DNA from: an uncultured Oscillospiraceae bacterium
GTDB lineage: Bacteria; Bacillota; Clostridia; Oscillospirales; Oscillospiraceae
DNA: 10,264 bases
Reading direction: 5' to 3'
NCBI GenBank assembly: GCA_934565425.1
Contig: CAKTHW010000054.1
Location: forward strand, 1-10,264
The notes under the pieces were generated by a model. The model saw only the letters and a list, made by a program, of their open reading frames with translations, did no database searches and was not told where the DNA came from. A program made the translations under genes and the position numbers. Each line of letters begins with the position of its first letter. The stretch's first letter is position 1. Below are positions 1 through 6,963 of the stretch, piece after piece.

Positions 1-297
1 TTCTGCGGCCTTATTTTCCGCAGCCTTTTCACTCCCCTCCTCCCCTGCTGTCTTCTTCTCGTCCTTCGTTTCTTTCTGGACGGGTTCCACAGCCGGTTCG
101 GCGTCTTTTTCCTCTTTTTCAGAGGTGCTCTCTTCTGCCTTCGGCTTCTCCTCAGCAGGTTCGCCTTCCGTCTCTGTTACGACAGACTCATTTTGAGCGT
201 CATCCGCAGACACGGAAAGGCCGAGACCGCTCATCACCGACACGACAAGTGCCAATGCCAGCAGGAATGCCAAAGATTTCCTCACTTTTTTCCGCAT
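1..297 (-). CDS. Secreted protein, N-terminal 99 residues only (cut by left edge)
   Basis: This is an open frame running off the left edge. Residues 1-31 form a clear Sec signal peptide: basic MRKKVRK, a hydrophobic core of Leu/Ala/Val from about residue 9 to 27, and a likely signal peptidase I site after SVSA (residues 28-31) before DD. The next 68 residues are low-complexity and contain about 20 Glu and 10 Lys plus Ala, Pro, Thr and Ser, with no aromatic residue, so they are probably a disordered spacer near the cell surface. The functional domain lies beyond the edge and cannot be named. I chose the ATG at 295-297 because GGAG sits 7 nt upstream; an in-frame ATG at 301-303 almost touches that GGAG. 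The gene has its own strong promoter at 374-402. Being a cell-surface or secreted protein is well supported; anything more specific would be a guess. Confidence 0.8.
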   Translation of the reverse strand, partial: MRKKVRKSLAFLLALALVVSVMSGLGLSVSADDAQNESVVTETEGEPAEEKPKAEESTSEKEEKDAEPAVEPVQKETKDEKKTAGEEGSEKAAENKAAE

Positions 298-324
298 AAG
301 CATTCTCCATTCATAAGTGTATCT

Positions 325-355
325 CAGACAACCTGCGGCAAACGCCGCGGGTCTG
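325..355 (-). promoter_or_regulatory. Stem-loop in the 5' leader of the secreted-protein gene
   Basis: In the minus-strand transcript, CAGAC pairs with GTCTG (outer 5 bp), and inside an asymmetric internal loop GCGGC pairs with GCCGC around a GTTT loop. The structure lies in the roughly 70-nt untranslated leader between the predicted transcription start near 367 and the ATG at 297. It has no U-tract, so it is not a terminator. It could stabilise the mRNA or be a protein or RNA target; no known riboswitch class is recognised. Confidence 0.35.
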
Positions 356-373
356 GTGATTCTGTACATTGCT

Positions 374-402
374 ATTATAGTAAATTTCCACTTTGATTGC
401 AA
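374..402 (-). promoter_or_regulatory. Strong sigma-A-type promoter for the secreted-protein gene
   Basis: On the minus strand, -35 TTGCAA (397-402) is followed by exactly 17 nt and a perfect -10 TATAAT (374-379). Upstream of the -35, at 403-420, there are short A and T tracts resembling an UP element. Transcription would start near position 367 and reach the ATG at 297 after about 70 nt. This is the best promoter in the window by match to consensus and spacing. Confidence 0.85.
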
Positions 403-612
403 GGGGGTTTTTCAAATTTTGCAAATCATTTCCAAAGCGATAGGGCTGTGACCCGGCCATTTTGATACCTGTCAATGCAACCCCTAGGAAAAGCCTTGAT
501 ATCAACGCTTTTTCCCGTCTTACATTTGTATACTTTTGTCTGCCACTCCCCTTAAAAAACTTTTTTCAGGGTCGTTTCCCTCTCTATGCAAGGAAATTCA
601 CTTTACAGCATA
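403..612. other. Intergenic region between lipoprotein gene and secreted-protein promoter
   Basis: The full gene-free stretch runs from 298 to 612 and is visibly more AT-rich than the genes around it. The left part carries the promoter and leader annotated separately. The part from 403 to 612 holds no convincing ORF or RNA gene. It contains a near-perfect palindrome (489-512), a smaller TTGA-N6-TCAA inverted repeat (462-475), and an A6/T6 inverted repeat (550-570). A terminator for the mnmG-lipoprotein unit would be expected here, but I see no GC-rich stem followed directly by a U-run. Confidence 0.5.
489..512. promoter_or_regulatory. Near-perfect 24-bp palindrome, operator-like
   Basis: The centre is a perfect 10-bp palindrome TTGATATCAA (496-505). 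One mismatched pair (C495/C506) follows, then AAAAGC (489-494) matches GCTTTT (507-512). The symmetric centre and AT-rich arms look like a dimeric regulator site. A smaller related inverted repeat, TTGA-N6-TCAA at 462-475, has its centre 32 bp away, about three helical turns. Both lie upstream of the promoter at 374-402. It could also form an RNA hairpin in the 3' end of the lipoprotein transcript. The regulator is unknown. Confidence 0.4.
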
Positions 613-1257
613 TCACCCCATCAGATCATCCAGGTCGGTCGTAAACAGATCCTCCCCGATCGTATCCAGACCGTCGCCCGTCACATCATACAGCCCGTCG
701 TCATTTTTCGCCACCGTCAGGGTATAGCTCTTCTCCGCGCCATACTCCTTCTTGGCCACGGCGTCCTTCATCATCTGGAAGATCTCACCATACAGCGCGT
801 CCATATCGTTGATCTTGTCCGCATCCAGGGTCTGGATCCACTTGGTGACCGCATCGGCGATGTTCAGCTGCAAGGGCTTGATGGTCAGGGGCACTTCAAA
901 GCTGCCGTCGTCCTGTTCCGTCGCTTCCCCCACTTTGTAAGACGCGCTGCCCAACAGCTCCTTCACCAAGTCCTTCACCAGGGTCAGGTTGCTGTCGCTC
1001 AATTCCATGCTGCCGGTGATGCTCTCGACCATGTCCTGCAGCTCTTTGTCGTAATCCTCTGCCGTGGTCACCACAGCCTGGCCTTTGTAGGCTTCCAGCG
1101 CTTTGGTGTCGCCCGTGGTGACCTGCTTCATGCTGGCGTCCACGTAGCCGGATGCGTCAAAGGTCTTGCTGCCGCAGCCTGCCAGGGCAAAGGTCATAGC
1201 CAGTGCCAGCAGCAGAGCGCCGAGGCGGTGCAGGGTCATTTTCTGATTGGTTTTCAT
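613..1257 (-). CDS. Putative lipoprotein of unknown function, 214 aa
   Basis: The N-terminus is a lipoprotein signal peptide: [11 protein letters not shown], a hydrophobic stretch (about residues 12-26) and lipobox LAGC with the modified cysteine at C28. Acylated on that Cys, the protein would sit on the outer face of the cytoplasmic membrane. The mature part is acidic and soluble, starts [14 protein letters not shown] and ends in an Asp-rich tail. The opening resembles clostridial lipoproteins carrying DUF5105-type domains, but I hold that only weakly. The ATG overlaps the mnmG stop (ATGA, 1254-1257), with AGGAGG 7 nt upstream inside mnmG, so translation is probably coupled. The partner mnmG gives no obvious functional link. 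No catalytic motif is visible. Confidence 0.85.
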   Translation of the reverse strand: MKTNQKMTLHRLGALLLALAMTFALAGCGSKTFDASGYVDASMKQVTTGDTKALEAYKGQAVVTTAEDYDKELQDMVESITGSMELSDSNLTLVKDLVKELLGSASYKVGEATEQDDGSFEVPLTIKPLQLNIADAVTKWIQTLDADKINDMDALYGEIFQMMKDAVAKKEYGAEKSYTLTVAKNDDGLYDVTGDGLDTIGEDLFTTDLDDLMG

Positions 1258-3149
1258 GTGTTTTCCTCCTGTTCTTTCTTCGGTGTCTGTTCCAAATAGA
1301 TCATCAACGCCGTCAAGTCCGCCGGGCTCACGCCGGAGATGCGTCCCGCCTGCCCCAGGTTCAGGGGTCGGATGGCCTTCAGCTTCTCCCGCGCCTCCAG
1401 GCGCAGACCTGCCAGGTTGTCGTAGTCCAAGTTTTCCGGCAGCAAGTGGGATTCCATCCGCCGGAATTCCTCCACCTGCCGCATCTGACGGGCGATATAG
1501 CCCTGATATTTCAGCTGGATTTCCACCTGCTCGGTGACCAGTCGATCCAGCTTCGGCCGTTCCGGGTCGAAGGGGGCCAGGTCGGCGTAGGAGATGCGGG
1601 GACGGCGGAGCAGGTCAGCCAGCTTCACCGCGTGGCGTGCGGCGGGTTCGCCGTGGCTGGTGAGCATCTCGTTGAGGGCGTCGGTGGCAGGAGTGCCGCT
1701 GTGCTCCAGGCGCTGGCACTCCCGCTCCACCGCCTGGTATTTGGCCTGGACTGCTTCGTAGCGTTCCTGGCTGACCAGGCCAATTTTGTATCCGATGGGG
1801 GTCAACCGCTGGTCGGCGTTGTCCTGCCGCTGGAGCAGGCGGTACTCGGTGCGGCTGGTCATCATGCGGTAGGGTTCGTTGGTGCCTTTGGTCACCAGGT
1901 CGTCGATGAGCACACCGATATAGCCTTGGTCCCGGCGCAGGATCATCGGTTCCCGCCCCAACAGCTTCAACGCAGCGTTGACGCCGGCCACGAAGCCTTG
2001 CACCGCTGCTTCCTCGTAGCCGGAGGAGCCGTTGAACTGGCCTGCGCCGTACAAGCCGGGGATTTTTTTGTGTTCCAAGGTGGGCAGCAGCTCGGTGGGG
2101 TCCACGCAGTCATATTCGATGGCGTAGGCCACACGAGTCATCTCCGCGTGCTCCAGACCTGGAATGCTGTGGAGCATCCGCACCTGGACGTCTTCCGGCA
2201 TGGAGGAGGAGAAGCCCTGGATGTACAGTTCTTCCGTGTTCAGCCCCATGGGTTCCACGAAGAGCTGGTGGCGCTTTTTGTCGGCGAACCGGACGATCTT
2301 GGTCTCGATGGAGGGGCAGTACCGGGGGCCGGTGGACTCAATGGCGCCATTATACAACGGGGAGCGATCCAAATTTGCTCGAATCACCGCGTGGGTCTCC
2401 TCGTTGGTGTAGGTCAGATAGCAGACCGCCTGATTCTCCGGCGTCTTTTCCGTGGAGAAGGAGAAGGGAACCGGTTCCATGTCGCCCTCTTGCAGTTCCA
2501 TCTTGGAAAAGTCCACGCTGCGGGCGTTGACACGAGGGGGCGTGCCGGTCTTGAACCGTCGAATGGTGACGCCCAGTTTTTCCAAGCAGCCGGTCAGCTC
2601 CAGCGCCGCCTGAAGCCCGTCGGGGCCGGAGTCTCGGATGACGTCGCCTACGATGGTGCGTCCACCCAGATAGGTGCCGGTGGCCACCACCACTGCTTTG
2701 ACCTGGTAGACTGCCCCCGTGGCCGTGACCACAGCGCAGACCGCGCCGCTGTCATCCACCCGCACTTCCACCACTTCCGCCTGCCGGACGAACAGGTTAT
2801 CCGTCTGTTCCAGGGTGTGCTTCATGACCTCCTGATACTTCCGCCGGTCGGCCTGGGCACGGAGGGAGTGGACGGCAGGGCCTTTGCCTCGGTTGAGCAG
2901 CCGGTATTGGATACAGGCTTTGTCTGCCGCCCGAGCCATTTCGCCGCCTAAGGCGTCCAGCTCCCGCACCAGCTGCCCCTTTCCGGTGCCGCCGATGGCG
3001 GGGTTGCAGGGCATATTGCCCACTGCGTCCAGATTGACGGTAAAGCACAGCGTGCGGCAGCCCAATCGCGCCCCAGCCAGCGCCGCTTCAATGCCAGCGT
3101 GGCCGGCACCGATCACTGCAATGTCAAATGTTCCGGCTTGATACTCCAT
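1254..3149 (-). CDS. mnmG: tRNA uridine-5-carboxymethylaminomethyl modification enzyme MnmG (GidA), 631 aa
   Basis: MnmG is the FAD-dependent partner of the GTPase MnmE; together they install the (carboxymethyl)aminomethyl group at C5 of wobble U34 in certain tRNAs, in the cytoplasm. The frame is full length for the family. Residues 14-19 (GAGHAG) are the FAD dinucleotide-binding loop. [14 protein letters not shown] carries C48 and GPRYCPSIE carries C278, matching the two conserved cysteines of the E. coli enzyme. [14 protein letters not shown] (372-385) is the C-terminal FAD-contact signature, and the tail keeps the helical MnmE/tRNA-binding domain ([25 protein letters not shown]). The ATG has AGAGGAAG upstream. 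mnmE is not in the window. The gene follows the ileS terminator, so it starts a new unit, with the lipoprotein gene coupled behind it. Confidence 0.98.
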   Translation of the reverse strand: MEYQAGTFDIAVIGAGHAGIEAALAGARLGCRTLCFTVNLDAVGNMPCNPAIGGTGKGQLVRELDALGGEMARAADKACIQYRLLNRGKGPAVHSLRAQADRRKYQEVMKHTLEQTDNLFVRQAEVVEVRVDDSGAVCAVVTATGAVYQVKAVVVATGTYLGGRTIVGDVIRDSGPDGLQAALELTGCLEKLGVTIRRFKTGTPPRVNARSVDFSKMELQEGDMEPVPFSFSTEKTPENQAVCYLTYTNEETHAVIRANLDRSPLYNGAIESTGPRYCPSIETKIVRFADKKRHQLFVEPMGLNTEELYIQGFSSSMPEDVQVRMLHSIPGLEHAEMTRVAYAIEYDCVDPTELLPTLEHKKIPGLYGAGQFNGSSGYEEAAVQGFVAGVNAALKLLGREPMILRRDQGYIGVLIDDLVTKGTNEPYRMMTSRTEYRLLQRQDNADQRLTPIGYKIGLVSQERYEAVQAKYQAVERECQRLEHSGTPATDALNEMLTSHGEPAARHAVKLADLLRRPRISYADLAPFDPERPKLDRLVTEQVEIQLKYQGYIARQMRQVEEFRRMESHLLPENLDYDNLAGLRLEAREKLKAIRPLNLGQAGRISGVSPADLTALMIYLEQTPKKEQEENT

Positions 3150-3189
3150 GGTGTCTGCTTCCTCTCTTACAATTAGGTATACTTGTTTT

Positions 3190-3218
3190 AGTTTATCATG
3201 TTTTCAGGCGCAGCACAA
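3190..3218 (-). promoter_or_regulatory. Candidate promoter for mnmG
   Basis: Between the ileS terminator and the mnmG ATG, the minus strand has TTGTGC (3213-3218), a 17-nt spacer and TAAACT (3190-3195). The matches are only 3/6 and 4/6, and the -35 overlaps the terminator U-tract. A promoter somewhere in 3150-3220 is expected because of the terminator; TATACC at 3176-3181 is an alternative -10 without a good -35. Confidence 0.3.
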
Positions 3219-3255
3219 CAAAAACCGCCGGAAGAACGGTTTCTTCCGGCGGTTT
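3217..3255 (-). terminator. Rho-independent terminator of ileS and the upstream operon
   Basis: The minus-strand RNA forms a perfect 15-bp stem (3241-3255 with 3222-3236) around the 4-nt loop ACCG. The stem contains the GC-rich core CCGCCGG and is followed by a U-rich tail (five U, then GUU). It starts 18 nt after the ileS stop codon. The opposite strand lacks a T-run after the stem, so termination is directed at minus-strand transcription. Confidence 0.92.
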
Positions 3256-3273
3256 GATCTCTGGTTGTTTGCG

Positions 3274-6102
3274 TTACACGTCCAGGTGCATGGCCTTGAC
3301 CACTGCGGCGCAGCGGGGGCACAGTTCGGGATGCGCTGCGTCCTTGCCAATGTCGGCGTGATGGAGCCAGCAGCGGGGGCACTTGGGGTCTTGGTTCACT
3401 TCCACGGTGACCGCCAGACCTTCCACTGCTTCGCCAGTCACAGCGTCAGCGGGAGCGGCTCCGGTGGAAACGTCCACCTTGGAGACAATGAAGAGCTGTT
3501 CCAGGTCAGCATCCTTGATGGTCTCATAGACAGCCTGCGCCTTTTCGTCCAGGTACAGGGTCACCTTGGCATCGGTAGACTTCTTGCAAACCTTTGCAGC
3601 GCGTGCCTTTTCCAGCGCCAGGTTCACGACACCACGGAAGGCCATGATGTTAGCCCAGTAGGCGGCCTTTTCTTCACTGAGCTTCCAATCCGCATTGACT
3701 TCGGGGATGTCGTTGAGCAGGACGCTCTCGGCATTGTCGGAAGCCTCATGGGGCATGACCGCCCAGATCTCGTCGCTGGTGAACACCAGGATGGGGCTGA
3801 TGACCCGCACCAAGGTATCCAGGATACGATAGATGGCGGTCTGTGCGCTGCGGCGTTCATAGGAGCCGATGGCAGAGCAGTACAGGCGATCCTTGATGAT
3901 GTCCAGATAGAAGTTGGACATATCCACCACGCAGAAGTTGTACACGGCACGATAGACGTTGTGGAAGTCATAGTTGTCATAACCGGCACGGGCGGCTTCC
4001 ACCAGACGATTGGTGGCATCCAGTGCCCACTGATCCAGTTCCATCAGGTCCTTGTAGTCCACCAGGTCGGTGGCCAGGTCGAACTCGGTCAGGTTGCCCA
4101 GGATATAACGGCAGGTGTTGCGGATCTTCAGGTAGGCGTCAGACAGCTGCTTCAGGATGGGCTTGGAGATGCGCATATCCTGAGTGTAATCGCTGGAGGA
4201 AACCCACAGACGGAGGATGTCAGCGCCGTAGTCCTTGATGATGTCCTGCGGAGCGACGGTGTTGCCCAGGGACTTGTGCATGGCCTTGCCCTGGCCGTCA
4301 ACAGTCCAGCCGTGGGTGATGATGTGCTTATAGGGCGCCACACCACGGGCGGCGATGGAGGTGAGCATGGAGGACTGGAACCAGCCGCGATACTGGTCGC
4401 CGCCTTCCAGGTACAGGTCGGTGGGATAGACCAGCTCAGGATGCTCGGGGTTGTGGTCGCAGACGGCAGCCCAGGTGGAGCCGGAGTCGAACCAGACGTC
4501 CATGATGTCGGTCTCCTTGGTGAATTCCTTGCAGCCACATTCGCAGGCAGCGCCTTCCGGCATCAGCTCCGCCGCTTCCTTCGCCCACCAGGCGTTGGAG
4601 CCTTCGGCGCCGAAGATCTCGGAAATCTTTTCGATGGATTCCGGCGTGCAGTAGGGCTTGCCGCAGTCCTTGCAGAAGAAGATGGGGATGGGCACGCCCC
4701 AAGTACGCTGACGGGAGATGCACCAGTCGGAACGTTCGCGGATCATGGAGATCATCCGTTCCTTGCCCCATTCGGGCTTCCAGGTGATGTTGTCGCAGGC
4801 TTCCACAGCGGCATCCTTGATGGCGTCCACGCTGGCGAACCACTGCTGGGTGGCACGGAAGATGATGGGCTTCTTGCAGCGCCAGCAGTGGGGGTAGCTA
4901 TGAACGATGTCCGCACTGGACAGGATGGCGCCCATGTCCACCAGATCCTTGAAGATGACCGGATGTGCCTTGGTCACATGCAGCCCTTCGTAGGGGCCGG
5001 CAAACTGGTTCAGGAACCCCTGTGCGTTGACGGAGACTTCCATCTCCACACCGGTGGGGATCTCGTCATAGCGCTGGCACACATAGAAGTCGTCCAGGCC
5101 GAAGGAGGGAGCGGTGTGAACGCAGCCGGAACCGGCATCCAGGGTGACGTGGTCGCCCAGGATGATGAGGGAATCCCGATTCATAAAGGGATGATAGGCG
5201 GTCATGTATTCGAACTCGTCCCCAAACAGGGTGCCTACCGTCTCATACTCAGTGATGCCGGAATCCTTCATGACGCTGTCCACCAGATCGGTGGCCATGA
5301 TGAGGATCTCGCCATTGGTCTTGACCAGAGAGTACTCCAGCTGGGGATTGAGGCAGATGGCCATGTTGCCAGGCAGAGTCCAGGTGGTGGTCGTCCAGAT
5401 GACGAAGTACATCTTGTCCAGATCGCCGTACTGTGCCAGCTTGCCCTTGTCATCATGAACCTTGAACTTGACGTAAATGGTGGTGACGGGGTCATCTGCG
5501 TATTCCACCTCTGCTTCTGCCAGAGCAGTCTCGCAGGTGGGGCACCAGTAGACGGGCTTGAGCCCCTGATAGATGTAGCCCTTTTCTGCCATGGCGCCGA
5601 ACACCTTGATCTGCTTGGCTTCAAATTCAGGCTTCAGGGTGATGTAGGGATGCTCCCAATCGCCAATGCCCCCCAGGCGGCGGAACTGTTCCCGCTGACG
5701 GTTGAGGAAATCCAGGGCAAAGTTCCGGCACTTGTCTCGGAATTCCGGCACGGACATGGTGTTGCGCTTGACGCCCTTCTTCTGAATGGCGGTCTCGATG
5801 GGCATACCGTGGGTGTCCCAGCCAGGAACATAAGGCGCATAGTGGCCGGTCATATTCTTGTAGCGGATGATCATATCCTTGAGGATCTTGTTCATGGCGG
5901 TGCCAATGTGAATATCCCCGTTGGCATAGGGAGGGCCATCGTGGAGAATGAACGGAGTCTTATCCTTGTTCCGTTCCATCACCTTACGGTACAGATCCTT
6001 GCGGTTCATCTCTTCCAGCATACCCGGTTCCCGCTGTGCCAGCTTGGCACGCATGGGGAAGTCGGTCTTGGGCAGATTGATGGTCTTGTTATAATCAGCC
6101 AT
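3274..6102 (-). CDS. ileS: Isoleucyl-tRNA synthetase, 942 aa
   Basis: Class I synthetase that attaches isoleucine to tRNA-Ile and edits mischarged valine. Visible parts: DGPPYANGDIHIGTA with the HIGH-type motif HIGT at 65-68; GWDTHG (94-99); editing domain (CP1) with WTTTTWTLPGN (236-246) and GSGCVHTAPSFGLDD (324-338); WCISRQRTWG (from 460); the KMSKS loop as AMHKS (607-611); and a C-terminal zinc knuckle C908/C911/C928/C931. A further set of cysteines (FFCKDCGKPYC, then CECGC) before the MDVWFDSG motif probably binds a second zinc; from memory B. subtilis IleS lacks these cysteines. The C-terminal zinc site indicates the ordinary bacterial type rather than the mupirocin-resistant IleS2. I chose the ATG at 6100-6102 (MADYNKTINL) because GAGGGG lies 12 nt upstream; the in-frame ATG at 6184-6186 adds 28 residues unlike the family and abuts a hairpin. 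Confidence 0.98.
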   Translation of the reverse strand: MADYNKTINLPKTDFPMRAKLAQREPGMLEEMNRKDLYRKVMERNKDKTPFILHDGPPYANGDIHIGTAMNKILKDMIIRYKNMTGHYAPYVPGWDTHGMPIETAIQKKGVKRNTMSVPEFRDKCRNFALDFLNRQREQFRRLGGIGDWEHPYITLKPEFEAKQIKVFGAMAEKGYIYQGLKPVYWCPTCETALAEAEVEYADDPVTTIYVKFKVHDDKGKLAQYGDLDKMYFVIWTTTTWTLPGNMAICLNPQLEYSLVKTNGEILIMATDLVDSVMKDSGITEYETVGTLFGDEFEYMTAYHPFMNRDSLIILGDHVTLDAGSGCVHTAPSFGLDDFYVCQRYDEIPTGVEMEVSVNAQGFLNQFAGPYEGLHVTKAHPVIFKDLVDMGAILSSADIVHSYPHCWRCKKPIIFRATQQWFASVDAIKDAAVEACDNITWKPEWGKERMISMIRERSDWCISRQRTWGVPIPIFFCKDCGKPYCTPESIEKISEIFGAEGSNAWWAKEAAELMPEGAACECGCKEFTKETDIMDVWFDSGSTWAAVCDHNPEHPELVYPTDLYLEGGDQYRGWFQSSMLTSIAARGVAPYKHIITHGWTVDGQGKAMHKSLGNTVAPQDIIKDYGADILRLWVSSSDYTQDMRISKPILKQLSDAYLKIRNTCRYILGNLTEFDLATDLVDYKDLMELDQWALDATNRLVEAARAGYDNYDFHNVYRAVYNFCVVDMSNFYLDIIKDRLYCSAIGSYERRSAQTAIYRILDTLVRVISPILVFTSDEIWAVMPHEASDNAESVLLNDIPEVNADWKLSEEKAAYWANIMAFRGVVNLALEKARAAKVCKKSTDAKVTLYLDEKAQAVYETIKDADLEQLFIVSKVDVSTGAAPADAVTGEAVEGLAVTVEVNQDPKCPRCWLHHADIGKDAAHPELCPRCAAVVKAMHLDV

Positions 6103-6163
6103 GGTTACTATAGTCCCCTCGTTTCTGTGTCTTTCTGGGGCGTACCTTTCACAGGATGCGCCC
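6103..6163 (-). promoter_or_regulatory. ileS proximal leader: possible alternative pairing around the ribosome binding site
   Basis: On the minus strand the SD-like GAGGGG occupies 6115-6120. A C-tract CCCC at 6137-6140 could pair with its GGGG (18-nt loop) and mask it. The same segment, as CGCCC (6138-6142), can instead pair with GGGCG (6159-6163), with an inner CC/GG, leaving the SD free. The two pairings are mutually exclusive. The 4-bp masking helix is short, so this is a hypothesis from base complementarity only. Confidence 0.3.
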
Positions 6164-6187
6164 ATGTAATAGCTGTAAACAATCATG

Positions 6188-6218
6188 AGCCTGTCAGCCT
6201 AAAATAGGCCGACAGGCT
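6188..6218 (-). promoter_or_regulatory. Strong 13-bp stem-loop in the divIVA-ileS gap
   Basis: The minus-strand RNA pairs 6206-6218 with 6188-6200: 13 bp including one G-U pair, closing a 5-nt loop AUUUU. On the plus strand the G-U position would be an A-C mismatch, which suggests the structure matters in the minus-strand transcript. It is followed by UCAUGAUUGUUU rather than a U-run, so it is not a standard terminator. It could be a processing or stabilising hairpin, or part of an ileS leader. The T-box core consensus (AGGGUGGNACCGCG) is not present in the 156-bp gap. Confidence 0.5.
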
Positions 6219-6258
6219 TCGAAAAAATGAATTAAAATGACATTTTCCCGATGTTAGG

Positions 6259-6963
6259 TCATTTGATTTCGTAGTCTTTTCCGAACTGCAGGTTGCTGAA
6301 GTCGATCCGATGTCCTTCGGTCTCCTCCATCTCAGCCACTGCTTCCCCAGCAGCTACCGCTGCCGGTTCCTGTTCGGCGCCAGCTTCCTCCTGGAGGATC
6401 TGGTCGATGCAGTCGTCGCTCTTGGCCTCTGCCGCCTCGTCCTTGGCCGCTTCCGCTTCGGGCGCGACAGGGGCGGGGATGGGCTCTGCCTTCTTGGGAT
6501 GGACAGGCTCTGCCTTGATAGCGGGCAGCTGATCCAGGAAGGAAGCCTCCTGCTTCACCAGCTCCCGCATATGCTCTACGAACTGAGCGGTGGCGTTCTT
6601 GGCCATCTTCAGCTGATATTCGGCGTCTGCCACTTCCTGTTCCACTTCTGCTTTCCGCTGGAGGGCAGCACGTTCTGCCTCCGCGATCATACGCTTCTTC
6701 TCTTCCTCCGCCTGCACGACCATGGAGTTTGCCATCTTCTGTGCCGTAAGGAGGGTGGTGCGCATGGCGTCCTCGGTCTCGCGGTATTCGGAGATCTTCT
6801 CCGCCAGCACTTTGATCTTCCCTTTCAACACGGCGTTTTCTTTGTACAGCTCACTGAAGTCAGCGGTCAGTTCATCCAGAAAATCGTCCACTTCCTTCAT
6901 GTTGTATCCGCCCATACGGGATTTGGAAAAACCGTGTTCTGCTACTTCCTGCGGCGTCAGCAT
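6259..6963 (-). CDS. divIVA: Cell-division/polar scaffold protein DivIVA, 234 aa
   Basis: DivIVA binds negatively curved membrane at division sites and poles and recruits partner proteins. Residues 1-32 (MLTPQEVAEHGFSKSRMGGY, then N-M-K-E-V-D-D-F-L-D-E-L) match the N-terminal membrane-binding domain. The rest is coiled coil (about 33-62 and 70-145) with heptad Leu/Ile and many Glu, Lys and Arg. It is longer than the 164-aa B. subtilis protein because of an Ala/Glu/Pro-rich segment at about 150-218, ending in a short distinct peptide IDFSNLQFGKDYEIK. Such a tail could be a flexible tether presenting a C-terminal docking peptide (inference). AAAGGGGG lies 7 nt before the ATG. The gene sits between sepF and ileS as in Bacillus. 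Confidence 0.95.
   Translation of the reverse strand: MLTPQEVAEHGFSKSRMGGYNMKEVDDFLDELTADFSELYKENAVLKGKIKVLAEKISEYRETEDAMRTTLLTAQKMANSMVVQAEEEKKRMIAEAERAALQRKAEVEQEVADAEYQLKMAKNATAQFVEHMRELVKQEASFLDQLPAIKAEPVHPKKAEPIPAPVAPEAEAAKDEAAEAKSDDCIDQILQEEAGAEQEPAAVAAGEAVAEMEETEGHRIDFSNLQFGKDYEIK

Noticed and set aside
550..570. A6/T6 inverted repeat as terminator of the mnmG-lipoprotein unit
   Set aside because: The stem is almost all A-T with nearly no loop; the GC part (AGGG/CCCT upstream) is 4 bp. Too weak to call.
1203..2951. 582-codon open frame on the plus strand opposite mnmG
   Set aside because: Shadow of mnmG, with His/Gln/Val/Gly-rich composition typical of antisense translation and no domain.
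6103..6186. Longer IleS start at the ATG at 6184-6186
   Set aside because: The 28 extra residues do not look like the family, the ATG abuts a strong hairpin, and the ATG at 6100-6102 has the ribosome binding site.
3148..6207. 1019-codon open frame on the plus strand opposite ileS
   Set aside because: It mirrors ileS almost exactly; such antisense frames arise from GC-rich third positions. No recognisable family, and its start lies in the mnmG leader.
6103..6258. Classical T-box riboswitch before ileS
   Set aside because: No AGGGUGGNACCGCG-like core and no terminator/antiterminator U-run; the nearest likeness (AGGUACGCC) is too short. Only a structured leader is claimed.
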